A stretch of DNA of 9,469 nucleotides from Bifidobacterium breve (GCA_943325425.2 CALPPJ020000032.1:1-9469); one strand, 5' to 3'; numbered from the stretch's first letter, positions 1 through 6,760 are shown. Notes: generated from the letters alone by a model not told the origin. A program made the numbers and translations.

Positions 1-1994
1 CCATTCCTGAATTGTTTGCGATGGTGGGGTTGGTGTACCTGCTTGATGAGAGTTACACAATTTATGGTGGGAACGTTGCCTCTACCATGGCTGGCGAGTA
101 TTCATTCTCTGTTGCTCTTTCGTTTGCGATGTTGGCATTCGGATTTTTCGCCAATGGGTTACAGACCGGTAAACATCGAATCAAGGCTGCTGTCTTTATG
201 GCACTCGCGGTGTTATGTCACGGCATTGTCGCCATTTATGTAGCGGTGGGTCTTTTGCTCATGGCACTTTTGTGGCTCGATAAATCAAAGGTGCGTTGGT
301 TTATCACCACTGCAGGATCAGGGGCACTTCTTTCAGCGTTTTGGGTTGGACCGTTCTTGTTGAACCACGCCTATATGACTGACATGAAATACAAGGGTGA
401 ACCCGGCAATGGTTCATTCACTTCGTATTGGGGCATGTTTTTTGCACTTCCGCCATTTTGGAATGTGTTTATTCTGACTTTTGCCATCATCGGCTTCGCG
501 GCCATGATCGTGAAACGAAATGTGGCAGGCATTTGGCTTGGTGTGACGGCACTTGTGTTTGCGGCCTTTGTCTATTTGTTCAATGACAGTTTGCCGATTA
601 TCGGATTATTGTGGAATCCGCGACTTTTACCGATGTTCAACATGTGCCGTTACTTACTCGCAGGTATCGGCATTATTGAACTCGTGAGTTTCATTGTGCG
701 TTATGCGCAACAAGAACGATCAGCCCGAAACTCTGAAGTTTTTGTTGAAAACACGCAAACCACGACACAAATGTTTAATGCTCGAACTATCACGGCGATT
801 GTCTCGGCATTCGTTGTTCTCATTGTTTTAGGTTTCCGTTTTCAGGTATTGCCATTTGGAAACATCAAAGATGAGGGTCAGGGCGCTGAGTACACCTGGG
901 GTCCTTTCGAAGGCGACGCATCGAGCAAAGGTTTTGTTGACGGCTGGGCCCGTTGGAATTTTTCGGGTTACGAAGGTCGCTCATCGTATGGTGAGTATTA
1001 CGGCGTCGTTCAGGCGATGAAAGGTATCGGCGAAACGCGCGGCTGTGGTCGGGCCTTGTGGGAAAACTTTAGTGGTAACGATAAGTACGGAACCACCATG
1101 GCTCTCATGCTTCTTCCGTTTTGGACTGACGGTTGTATCGGGTCAAGCGAAGGATTGTTTTTTGAGGCCGCCGGGACGACTCCGTATCACTTTTTGGCTG
1201 CAGGTGCGATGTCAAAGCAGTCTTCCAACCCGGTCCGTGAGTTGCGGTACATCAATAACGATGCCGAAATTGGAGTTTCATATTTGCAAGAACTCGGAAT
1301 CAACTACTACATGGCAGTGACTCCAGAGGCAATTGCAAAGGCCGACGAAGTTGCTGCCAATGGCGGTGGACTTTCGTTACTTGAAACAAGTGGTCCCTGG
1401 CATATCTACTCGGTTGACAATGCTGAGATAGTTGTCCCGCTAGATACTTTGCCAGTTGTCGTTAACGAACGTTCGGGCGACTTGCGTGAACGTTGGCTCG
1501 AACTTGGCAGCAGTTGGTTGCAGAACCGAACTGAGTGGGATGCATTGCCAGCTGCCGACGGTCCCGAAAGCTGGCAACGAATTGATGTCGCTATAGACAT
1601 GACGGTACGCGAAGGTGAACCTGGTTCAGATTCGCGCAAGGTTGATGTGGTCAAGCCAGTGCAACAAATCGTGGCCTCCAAAGTTGATCCAGCAGTGGTG
1701 TCCAATGTTGAGATCGGCGAAGACACAGTTTCGTTCTCGGTTGACAAAATTGGAGTACCGGTTTTGATTCGCGTGAGCTATTTTCCGAACTGGCAAGCAA
1801 CAGGAGCCGAAGGTCCGTATCGAGTTGCGCCAAACATGATGGTGGTCGTGCCGACTTCAGAAAATGTGTCGCTGAATTTCAAAGCCAGCTTTGTCGATCG
1901 CTTTGCTTATTTGCTAACGATTGCAGGGCTCGTGGCTGTCGTTGTCATGTGGCGTCGAGATCGTCGTCCTGAAGTGATCAAAACGGACCTCTGA
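1..1994 (+). CDS. Large multi-pass membrane protein, PTPS-related/GT-C-like (5' end cut off by window)
   Basis: The reading frame is open to the left edge, with codons Ile-Pro-Glu before the first possible start (TTG at 12), so the gene very probably begins upstream. About 663 residues are visible. Counting from that TTG, hydrophobic membrane segments fall near residues 31-50, 58-88, 96-117, 140-167, 172-190, 213-230 and 259-278. A long polar, Trp/Tyr/Gly-rich region follows (about 283-628), then one last helix (630-647) and a basic tail (RRDRR). This gives a membrane-embedded N-terminal half plus a large, probably extracytoplasmic domain. The motifs GGNVASTMAGEYSFS (19-33) and SYFPNW...GPYRVAPNMMVVVP (589-614) resemble actinobacterial proteins annotated as 6-pyruvoyl-tetrahydropterin synthase-related membrane proteins. 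Those are large envelope proteins, possibly GT-C-type glycosyltransferases using polyprenyl-phosphate sugars. No catalytic residue can be assigned. The mutase gene downstream fits a glycan role, but function is inference. Confidence 0.8.
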   Translation, partial: IPELFAMVGLVYLLDESYTIYGGNVASTMAGEYSFSVALSFAMLAFGFFANGLQTGKHRIKAAVFMALAVLCHGIVAIYVAVGLLLMALLWLDKSKVRWFITTAGSGALLSAFWVGPFLLNHAYMTDMKYKGEPGNGSFTSYWGMFFALPPFWNVFILTFAIIGFAAMIVKRNVAGIWLGVTALVFAAFVYLFNDSLPIIGLLWNPRLLPMFNMCRYLLAGIGIIELVSFIVRYAQQERSARNSEVFVENTQTTTQMFNARTITAIVSAFVVLIVLGFRFQVLPFGNIKDEGQGAEYTWGPFEGDASSKGFVDGWARWNFSGYEGRSSYGEYYGVVQAMKGIGETRGCGRALWENFSGNDKYGTTMALMLLPFWTDGCIGSSEGLFFEAAGTTPYHFLAAGAMSKQSSNPVRELRYINNDAEIGVSYLQELGINYYMAVTPEAIAKADEVAANGGGLSLLETSGPWHIYSVDNAEIVVPLDTLPVVVNERSGDLRERWLELGSSWLQNRTEWDALPAADGPESWQRIDVAIDMTVREGEPGSDSRKVDVVKPVQQIVASKVDPAVVSNVEIGEDTVSFSVDKIGVPVLIRVSYFPNWQATGAEGPYRVAPNMMVVVPTSENVSLNFKASFVDRFAYLLTIAGLVAVVVMWRRDRRPEVIKTDL

Positions 1995-2055
1995 ACAGGG
2001 GAAATCGTGAAATCCCTGCAGGGGCGGAACTGTCAGCGATAGGGTGCGAACAGTC

Positions 2056-3420
2056 ATGGCAACCAACTTTTTACTCGATCAGATCGTCAAAGCTTATGAC
2101 ATCCGCGGAACTGTCCCCGATCAGTTTGACGCTGATGTGGCCTATGCATTAGGTGTTGGGTTTGCGCAGTTCACCAAGACTGGTGTCGCCATTGTGGCGC
2201 GCGATATGCGTCCAACCGGTCCCGAACTGGTGGCGGCATTTGCTCAAGGTTTGATGGAACAAGGGGTCGACGTCATTGACATCGGTCTCGCCTCGACCGA
2301 CTTGTTGTATTTCGCCGCTGGAAAGCTTGATGCACCTGGCGCCATGTTTACGGCCTCGCATAACCCCGCTCAATACAACGGCATCAAGTTGTGTTTATCG
2401 GGTGCTCGCCCCGTTGGCGTTGACACCGGACTCGCTGAAGTTAAAGACATTGCTCAGAAAATTCTGGACGGCAATGTTCCGGTGAAAGCTGCTCGCTCTG
2501 GTCGAACAACCGAACGTGATTTGTTGTCAGCATTTGTTGATCACGTGGTGTCGTTTATCGATCCTGCTTCAATTCGTCCGATGCGTGTCGTCGCCGACAC
2601 CGCCAACGGAATGGGTGGACTTGTTGTGCCGGCGGTATTTGAGCGTTTGCCCCGACTTGAACTGGAAGTGATGTATGGCGAACTCGATGGCACCTTCCCC
2701 AATCATCCGGCCGATCCTTTACAGGCTGCGAATCAACGCGACCTACAGGCCCGTGTTGCATCAGGTGGATTCGACATCGGTCTTGCTTTTGACGGCGACG
2801 CAGATCGAGTGTTTGTAACGGACGAACTTGGTCGGGGTCTATCGGGTTCAACAACAACTGGGATATTGGCGACGAGCATGTTGCGCAAGAGCCCAGGGGC
2901 AACGATTTTGCATAACCTCATCTGTAGCCGTGCCGTCCCTGAGGTCATTCGTGAACACGGGGGAGTACCTGTGCGAACCAAGGTGGGTCATTCATTTATC
3001 AAGCAAATGATGGCCGAAACTGGGGCTGTCTTTGGTGGCGAACATTCAGCGCACTACTACTTCAAAGACAACTACCGAGCCGATAGCGGTCTCATCGCCA
3101 CGATGTTGATGCTTGAAGAGATCAGCAGGGTCGGAGAACCGTTGAGCGAGATTCGACGTTCATATGAGCGTTATTCGTCAAGTGGTGAAATCAACACTCA
3201 AGTCGACGATCCATCAACGGTGATCGAATCAGTCTCAAAGAAGTTCGGTTCATTCCCGCAAGATCGACTTGATGGTCTCACGGTTGATTGCGGTCCATGG
3301 TGGTTCAACCTTCGGCCCTCGAATACTGAACCTTTATTGCGCCTCAACCTTGAAGCACCCGATCGTGACGAATGTGATAATCGTGTGGCCGAGCTACTTG
3401 CGGCAATAACCTCAGTCTGA
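2056..3420 (+). CDS. manB: Phosphomannomutase / phosphoglucomutase
   Basis: This cytoplasmic alpha-D-phosphohexomutase should interconvert mannose-6-phosphate and mannose-1-phosphate (and/or the glucose pair), feeding GDP-mannose and other nucleotide sugars. All four family signatures are present in the 454-residue product: the phosphoserine loop TASHNP at 99-104 (catalytic Ser101), the metal-binding loop DGDADR at 246-251, the sugar-recognition loop GGEHSAH at 327-333, and the phosphate-binding loop RPSNTEP at 420-426. Length is normal for the family. I chose the ATG at 2056, which begins MATNFLLDQIVKAYDIRG, the usual family N terminus. A GTG at 2044 would add four residues but lacks a better ribosome site; AGGG at 2041-2044 could serve the ATG. 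The gene starts 61 bases after the membrane-protein stop and is followed 14 bases later by the Trm112-like gene, so co-transcription is likely. PMM versus PGM preference cannot be decided from sequence. Confidence 0.95.
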   Translation: MATNFLLDQIVKAYDIRGTVPDQFDADVAYALGVGFAQFTKTGVAIVARDMRPTGPELVAAFAQGLMEQGVDVIDIGLASTDLLYFAAGKLDAPGAMFTASHNPAQYNGIKLCLSGARPVGVDTGLAEVKDIAQKILDGNVPVKAARSGRTTERDLLSAFVDHVVSFIDPASIRPMRVVADTANGMGGLVVPAVFERLPRLELEVMYGELDGTFPNHPADPLQAANQRDLQARVASGGFDIGLAFDGDADRVFVTDELGRGLSGSTTTGILATSMLRKSPGATILHNLICSRAVPEVIREHGGVPVRTKVGHSFIKQMMAETGAVFGGEHSAHYYFKDNYRADSGLIATMLMLEEISRVGEPLSEIRRSYERYSSSGEINTQVDDPSTVIESVSKKFGSFPQDRLDGLTVDCGPWWFNLRPSNTEPLLRLNLEAPDRDECDNRVAELLAAITSV

Positions 3421-3423
3421 AAC

Positions 3424-3429
3424 AAGGAG
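3424..3429 (+). promoter_or_regulatory. Ribosome binding site of the Trm112-like gene
   Basis: A perfect AAGGAG lies 5 bases before the ATG at 3435, inside the 14-base gap after the mutase stop. It fixes the start of the small gene. Confidence 0.85.
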
Positions 3430-3434
3430 TACTT

Positions 3435-3668
3435 ATGCCCATCGATCCTGAACTAGCAAATGTCTTAGCGTGCCCCGTAGATAAGGGTGTTTTGTACATG
3501 CTTGATGACGAAGACGCCTTGTACAACCCGCGTTTACAAAGGCGCTACAGCATCCGTGAAGGTATCGCCGTGATGTTGGTCGATGAGTCTGAAGTGGTTT
3601 CATCGGCTGAACACGAGCGCATCATGGCCAAGATTGCTGCCGGCGGAGTAAAGACCACCGGAAGCTGA
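3435..3668 (+). CDS. Trm112-family small protein
   Basis: The product is 77 residues. It has the Trm112/YcaR layout: an N-terminal LACPVDKGVL segment (residues 11-20), then NPRLQRRYSIREGIAVMLVDE (31-51), matching the usual 'L.CP.ckg.L ... Y.I.dGIPvmL..E' pattern. Eukaryotic and archaeal Trm112 proteins are zinc-binding activators of several SAM-dependent methyltransferases. The bacterial proteins are little characterised. Here only one cysteine remains (Cys13), and the second position of the CPxC knuckle is Asp, so zinc binding is doubtful; this is common in bacterial members. The ATG is fixed by AAGGAG just upstream. The mutase lies 14 bases upstream and ahcY 199 bases downstream. The link to AhcY, which removes the methyltransferase by-product, is suggestive only. 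Confidence 0.85.
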   Translation: MPIDPELANVLACPVDKGVLYMLDDEDALYNPRLQRRYSIREGIAVMLVDESEVVSSAEHERIMAKIAAGGVKTTGS

Positions 3669-3774
3669 ATCTTGGCGTGCCATTGGCGACAGTGTCACAA
3701 AGGCTGACTTTGGGCGGTCTACACTCGTGACATCGGGCTGACAGATCGGTGCCAGCAGGCCCCGGCCCGGGATA

Positions 3775-3818
3775 GTGCAAGACAAGATGCAACCTTCGGT
3801 TGACATCGTTGTTTGCGC
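3775..3818 (+). promoter_or_regulatory. Long imperfect hairpin in the ahcY leader
   Basis: Positions 3775-3794 pair with 3798-3818 around a three-base TTC loop. By hand I count 20 base pairs, two of them G-U (3781 with 3813, 3776 with 3817). The only interruptions are three single bulges, at A3779, A3803 and G3808. There is no U tract after it, so it is not a simple terminator. It ends 36 bases before the AAGGAG of ahcY. Possible roles are a cis-regulatory RNA element, an mRNA-stability structure or a protein-binding site. It does not match the SAH riboswitch core as I remember it. Confidence 0.55.
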
Positions 3819-3854
3819 AACCCCGTGTAATTCACATCATGTCAATGACCTCAT

Positions 3855-3860
3855 AAGGAG
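3855..3860 (+). promoter_or_regulatory. Ribosome binding site of ahcY
   Basis: A perfect AAGGAG sits 7 bases before the ATG at 3868. This decides the start against in-frame GTG/ATG codons further upstream at 3775 and 3787, which lie in the leader hairpin and have no ribosome site. Confidence 0.9.
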
Positions 3861-3867
3861 CCCACCC

Positions 3868-5319
3868 ATGTCCACGTCTTTTGCTGATCGTAAAGACTTC
3901 CGCGTCGCCGATCTTTCCATGGCCCCATTTGGCCGCAAAGAAATTCATCTCGCCGAGCATGAAATGCCCGGCTTACGAGCTTTGCGCAAAGAATACGGAG
4001 TTACGAAGCCGCTGAAGGGTGCACGAATCTCGGGTTCGCTGCACATGACCATTCAGACTGCTGTTCTGATTGAGACTTTGGTTGAGCTCGGTGCCGAAGT
4101 TCGCTGGGCATCATGCAATATTTTCTCGACCCAAGATCATGCAGCGGCTGCGATCGCGGTTGGTCCGAACGGAACTGTTGACAATCCTTCAGGTGTTCCG
4201 GTGTTCGCTTGGAAGGGCGAGACTCTTGAAGAGTATTGGTGGTGCACCGAGCAGATGATGACGTGGCCTGACGGCGACGGCCCGAACATGATTCTTGACG
4301 ATGGCGGCGATGCCACCTTGTTGCTACACAAAGGTGTGGAATACGAGAAGTCGGGCGAAGTTCCCGATCCGACGACAGCGTCAAATGCCGAACTGGCAAT
4401 CGTGCTGGGTCTCTTGCAGCGCGGCCTGAAGACTGATCCAACCAAGTGGACTCGTATGGCCGCAGGCATCAAGGGTGTCACCGAAGAAACGACCACTGGT
4501 GTGATGCGTTTGTACAAGATGTTTGAGCGCAACGAGTTGTTGTTTCCCGCGATCAACGTGAACGACTCAGTCACCAAGTCGAAGTTCGACAACTTGTACG
4601 GATGCCGCCATTCACTCATTGACGCGATCTGTCGTGCGACTGACGTCATGATCGCCGGCAAGGTTGCGGTTGTTTGTGGTTATGGCGATGTTGGTAAGGG
4701 TTGCGTGCAGGCATTGCGCGGCCAAGGTGCGCGAGTCATCGTGACTGAGGCCGACCCGATTAACGCTTTGCAGGCAGCAATGGAGGGTTACCAAGTCACC
4801 ACTCTTGAAGACATTATTGGTGAAGTTGACATTTTCGTTTCGGCTACTGGCAACGATCACATCATCACGATTGAGCACATGCTCAAGATGAAGCACAACG
4901 CGATTGTGTGCAACATCGGCCACTTTGACTCCGAAATTGATATGGCCGGATTGGCGCGAAGCGGTGCGACTCGTGATGAGTTGAAGCCAGGAACTGACTT
5001 GTGGTCGTTCCCCGATGGACACGCCATCATCGTGTTGGCCGAAGGCCGTTTGGTCAACCTTGGTTGTGCAACTGGCCACCCGAGTTTCGTGATGAGTTGT
5101 TCATTCTCCAACCAGGTCATCGCGCAAATCGAGTTGTTTACAAACCTCGCGGCGTATCCACTTGGCGTGTATGTATTGCCAAAGCATCTTGACGAAAAAG
5201 TTGCGTCGCTTCACTTGGGTGCACTCGGAGTCAAGTTGACCAAGTTGACCGATGAGCAAGCTGAATACTTAGGTGTTGCTCCCTCGGGGCCGTTCAAGCC
5301 CGAGCGTTACCGCTACTAA
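3868..5319 (+). CDS. ahcY: S-adenosylhomocysteine hydrolase (adenosylhomocysteinase)
   Basis: The enzyme reversibly hydrolyses S-adenosylhomocysteine to homocysteine and adenosine in the cytoplasm, using tightly bound NAD. It relieves product inhibition of methyltransferases and feeds the methionine cycle. The 483-residue product has the substrate-domain signature SGSLHMTIQTAVLIETL (55-71), the STQDHAAAA segment (87-95), INVNDSVTKSKFDNLYG (229-245), the NAD Rossmann loop GYGDVGKG (271-278), NIGHFDSEIDM (349-359) and GHPSFVMSCSFSNQ (403-416). It ends in KPERYRY, the usual C-terminal tail whose Lys and Tyr reach the cofactor of a partner subunit. The insert of about 40 residues around 148-190 is the one typical of bacterial/plant-type enzymes. 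Start chosen by AAGGAG at 3855-3860 and a normal N terminus. The stop TAA overlaps the next start codon (TAATG), indicating translational coupling. Regulation may act through the leader hairpin and the terminator just past the stop. Confidence 0.98.
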   Translation: MSTSFADRKDFRVADLSMAPFGRKEIHLAEHEMPGLRALRKEYGVTKPLKGARISGSLHMTIQTAVLIETLVELGAEVRWASCNIFSTQDHAAAAIAVGPNGTVDNPSGVPVFAWKGETLEEYWWCTEQMMTWPDGDGPNMILDDGGDATLLLHKGVEYEKSGEVPDPTTASNAELAIVLGLLQRGLKTDPTKWTRMAAGIKGVTEETTTGVMRLYKMFERNELLFPAINVNDSVTKSKFDNLYGCRHSLIDAICRATDVMIAGKVAVVCGYGDVGKGCVQALRGQGARVIVTEADPINALQAAMEGYQVTTLEDIIGEVDIFVSATGNDHIITIEHMLKMKHNAIVCNIGHFDSEIDMAGLARSGATRDELKPGTDLWSFPDGHAIIVLAEGRLVNLGCATGHPSFVMSCSFSNQVIAQIELFTNLAAYPLGVYVLPKHLDEKVASLHLGALGVKLTKLTDEQAEYLGVAPSGPFKPERYRY

Positions 5320-5939
5320 TGACCAAGGTGCACGCGGAAAAGCTAGCCCGGTGTATCGCCGGGCTAGCTTTTTTCGGTTTTGGAATCACTCTCTTTATTC
5401 GAGCCAATCTTGGGCTCGCGCCATGGGACATTTTCCACAAGGGACTTTCCGAGAAGTTAGATGTTTCAATCGGTCTAGTTATTGTGGGCGTCGGCCTTTT
5501 GCTCTTGTTGTTATGGATTCCTTTGCGGCAAAAACCGGGAGTCGGCACAGTTTTAAACGCGCTAGAGATTGGTTTCGTTGTCAACCTCACCAAGCCATTG
5601 ATCGGTGAACCTGATCAACTCATGATGCGCACGCTCATGGTGATCGCCGGTGTTTTGGTGATTGCACTGGGATCAGCTTTGTATATTGGCGCAGGCCTAG
5701 GCTCAGGGCCGCGCGATGGTTTGATGTTGGGATTATCTCAGCGCTCAATTGGCGGACGTCCTATCAGTATTCGCGCCGCTCGAACAGTGATCGAATTGAC
5801 CGTCATGATTGCGGGACTTTTCTTGGGTGGCTCAATCGGAATCGGAACATTGATTTTTATGTTCGGAATTGGCCCGTTGGTGCAACTGGTTTTGCCGCGA
5901 TTTGAAATGCGCCTTGCGAGCGACAAGCAGATCGCTTAG
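5319..5939 (+). CDS. YczE-type (YitT/YczE superfamily) integral membrane protein
   Basis: This 206-residue, very hydrophobic protein has membrane segments near residues 8-28, 50-68, 76-93, 104-126, 153-172 and 173-193. LGLAPWDIFHKGLS (31-44) is the family hallmark, and a degenerate second copy, LGSGPRDGLMLGLS (127-140), suggests the usual two-repeat fold. WIPLRQKPGVGTVLNALEIG (66-85) also matches YczE-like proteins. Their transport or regulatory function is unknown; Bacillus YczE affects secondary-metabolite production. The ATG overlaps the ahcY stop as TAATG and has no good ribosome site of its own, so translation probably depends on coupling. A strong intrinsic terminator occupies codons 7-19. 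No in-frame start lies beyond it before the conserved region, and those codons encode the family-like R..AGL.FFG.G helix, so they look truly coding. The 3' end overlaps the opposing IclR gene by 4 bases. Confidence 0.85.
   Translation: MTKVHAEKLARCIAGLAFFGFGITLFIRANLGLAPWDIFHKGLSEKLDVSIGLVIVGVGLLLLLLWIPLRQKPGVGTVLNALEIGFVVNLTKPLIGEPDQLMMRTLMVIAGVLVIALGSALYIGAGLGSGPRDGLMLGLSQRSIGGRPISIRAARTVIELTVMIAGLFLGGSIGIGTLIFMFGIGPLVQLVLPRFEMRLASDKQIA
5338..5374 (+). terminator. Intrinsic terminator after ahcY, inside the start of the YczE-type gene
   Basis: The GC-rich stem AGCTAGCCCGG (5341-5351) pairs perfectly with CCGGGCTAGCT (5359-5369) around a 7-base loop. It is extended by AAA/TTT and followed by a T run (5369-5374). 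The A run on the 5' side could let it act in both directions. It begins 18 bases after the ahcY stop, as expected for an ahcY terminator, yet it lies wholly within translated codons of the next gene. Read-through would depend on ribosomes entering the second gene and blocking the hairpin. Confidence 0.85.
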
Positions 5940-6631
5940 ATGCCCGTAATGAGTCGGGCTGCGGTGGCGGTCTTTTCGCCCATGACGGTGTAGCAGTCGG
6001 GCGTGATGCGCTCTTTTGGTCCGACTACAGAGATCGCGGCGATTGGTAATGCTGGTCCGTCGTAGATCACACTGCCGACGGCTATCGAACTGGGATGACC
6101 AGGAGTTAATCGGAAATAGCGAGGTCGATCGTCATTTGATGATTTCAACCAGGCCGATTCGCCAGTCGGGAATTCCTTGATGAGCGAGCGCACGTTTGAC
6201 GAATCTGCGGAGTCTGGTCGTACGAGTACACGTTTGCCAATTTCCATGGTGATTTTGACATCGTGTTTGCTGTCAACCTTGTCAAGCAAGGTGGCGTAGA
6301 TATCGTCGCCTTCAAAAGTGAATTGCCACAAAAGGGCAGTTTCGCCAATGACGTCGGCTAATTCATCAAGTTGTAGGTGGGCAGTTTGTCGAAGTGTGAC
6401 GGCAACTCGATTCGACAATGTGAGCACTCGGGGAGTTAATTCCCAGGCAGTGCTGTGATTTTGCTTTTGAATGTAGCCACTTGCGCCAAGAGTGATCAAG
6501 ATCCGCTGGGCAGTGTTTTTGTCCATGTTCATGTGGCGAGCCAAGGCTGACACGCCAATGGGTTGCAATTCGGCAACGACTTCAAGAACGGCAAGGGCAT
6601 TTTCTACTGTTTGCAAAGTCTTCACTGCCAC
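5936..6631 (-). CDS. IclR-family transcriptional regulator (divergent effector domain)
   Basis: The product is about 231 residues from the GTG at 6631; a TTG at 6649 would add six residues and a GTG at 6625 would remove two. No start has a clear ribosome site. The N-terminal third is a typical IclR winged helix-turn-helix: VKTLQTVENALAVLEVVAEL, then IGVSALARHMNMDKNTAQRIL with the recognition-helix pattern, then a GYIQK wing. The rest resembles an IclR ligand domain only weakly. An ETALLWQF...DIYATLLDKVDS strand region and SSIAVGSVIYDG...AAISVVGPKERI are recognisable. The usual central 'lPlhatAlGKalLA' helix is replaced by VLVRPDSADSSNVRSLI, so ligand binding may be altered or lost. It faces the YczE-type gene tail to tail (stops overlap) and diverges from the ComF-like gene. 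Autoregulation through the palindromic intergenic region is plausible. Confidence 0.82.
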   Translation of the reverse strand: MAVKTLQTVENALAVLEVVAELQPIGVSALARHMNMDKNTAQRILITLGASGYIQKQNHSTAWELTPRVLTLSNRVAVTLRQTAHLQLDELADVIGETALLWQFTFEGDDIYATLLDKVDSKHDVKITMEIGKRVLVRPDSADSSNVRSLIKEFPTGESAWLKSSNDDRPRYFRLTPGHPSSIAVGSVIYDGPALPIAAISVVGPKERITPDCYTVMGEKTATAARLITGI

Positions 6632-6760
6632 AGGGGCAATTCTACACAACTAGTGCTTTCTGTATTCATTAAAAATACACCAATTCACAATGTGATACAG
6701 CATTTTCTCAACTTTGCCGTATCCATTTGATTTGCCATACCCATGTGATGTGATGGCCAC
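6632..6760. promoter_or_regulatory. Divergent AT-rich intergenic region between the IclR and ComF-like genes
   Basis: This gap is clearly richer in A/T than the flanking genes and should hold both promoters. Visible symmetry includes TCACAATGTGA (6685-6695, 5-base arms around one A), CTGTAT (6660-6665) mirrored by ATACAG (6695-6700), another ATACA at 6675-6679, and CATGTG (6742-6747) mirrored by CACATG (6758-6763) over the ComF-like start codon. I could not place convincing -35/-10 pairs. Binding by the adjacent IclR regulator is inference. Confidence 0.4.

Larger units (their letters stand above)
3669..3867 (+). promoter_or_regulatory. ahcY upstream region / structured leader
   Basis: This 199-base gap has no convincing gene. 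A possible actinobacterial -10 (TACACT, 3720-3725, TAnnnT type) has no clear -35. Local dyads include CAAAG/CTTTG (3698-3702 with 3708-3712) and TGTCAC/GTGACA (3693-3698 with 3727-3732). The heptamer GGCTGAC occurs at 3702-3708 and again at 3736-3742. The 3' half carries a long hairpin, listed separately, followed by the ahcY ribosome site. No U-rich terminator is seen after the Trm112-like gene, so read-through into ahcY is possible as well as transcription from a local promoter. Confidence 0.45.

Noticed and set aside
2014..2023. Perfect palindrome CCCTGCAGGG between the membrane-protein and mutase genes
   Set aside because: It has no loop and no T run and is too short to call a terminator or operator on its own.
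2044..2055. GTG start four codons upstream for the mutase
   Set aside because: The ATG at 2056 gives the typical family N terminus and AGGG lies at a usable distance; the extension adds nothing conserved.
3800..3831. Promoter with TTGACA (3800-3805) and TGTAAT (3826-3831)
   Set aside because: Both boxes look good, but the spacer is 20 bases, longer than normal, and the first box lies within the hairpin arm.
3775..3867. A 31-codon in-frame extension of AhcY beginning at GTG 3775
   Set aside because: It runs through the leader hairpin, has no ribosome site and is unlike AhcY N termini. AAGGAG seven bases before ATG 3868 marks the real start.
3669..3867. SAH or SAM riboswitch upstream of ahcY
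   Set aside because: The conserved cores of the known classes, as I remember them, are not found; only generic hairpins and repeats are visible. A covariance search would settle it.
4137..5120. Antisense open frames of 87-174 codons opposite ahcY
   Set aside because: They are shadows of a strongly conserved gene, show no recognisable motifs and overlap each other in different frames.
5942..5959. Hairpin GCCCG/CGGGC near the convergent yczE/iclR ends
   Set aside because: It has only a five-base stem and eight-base loop, lies within IclR coding sequence and has no T run, so it is weak as a terminator.
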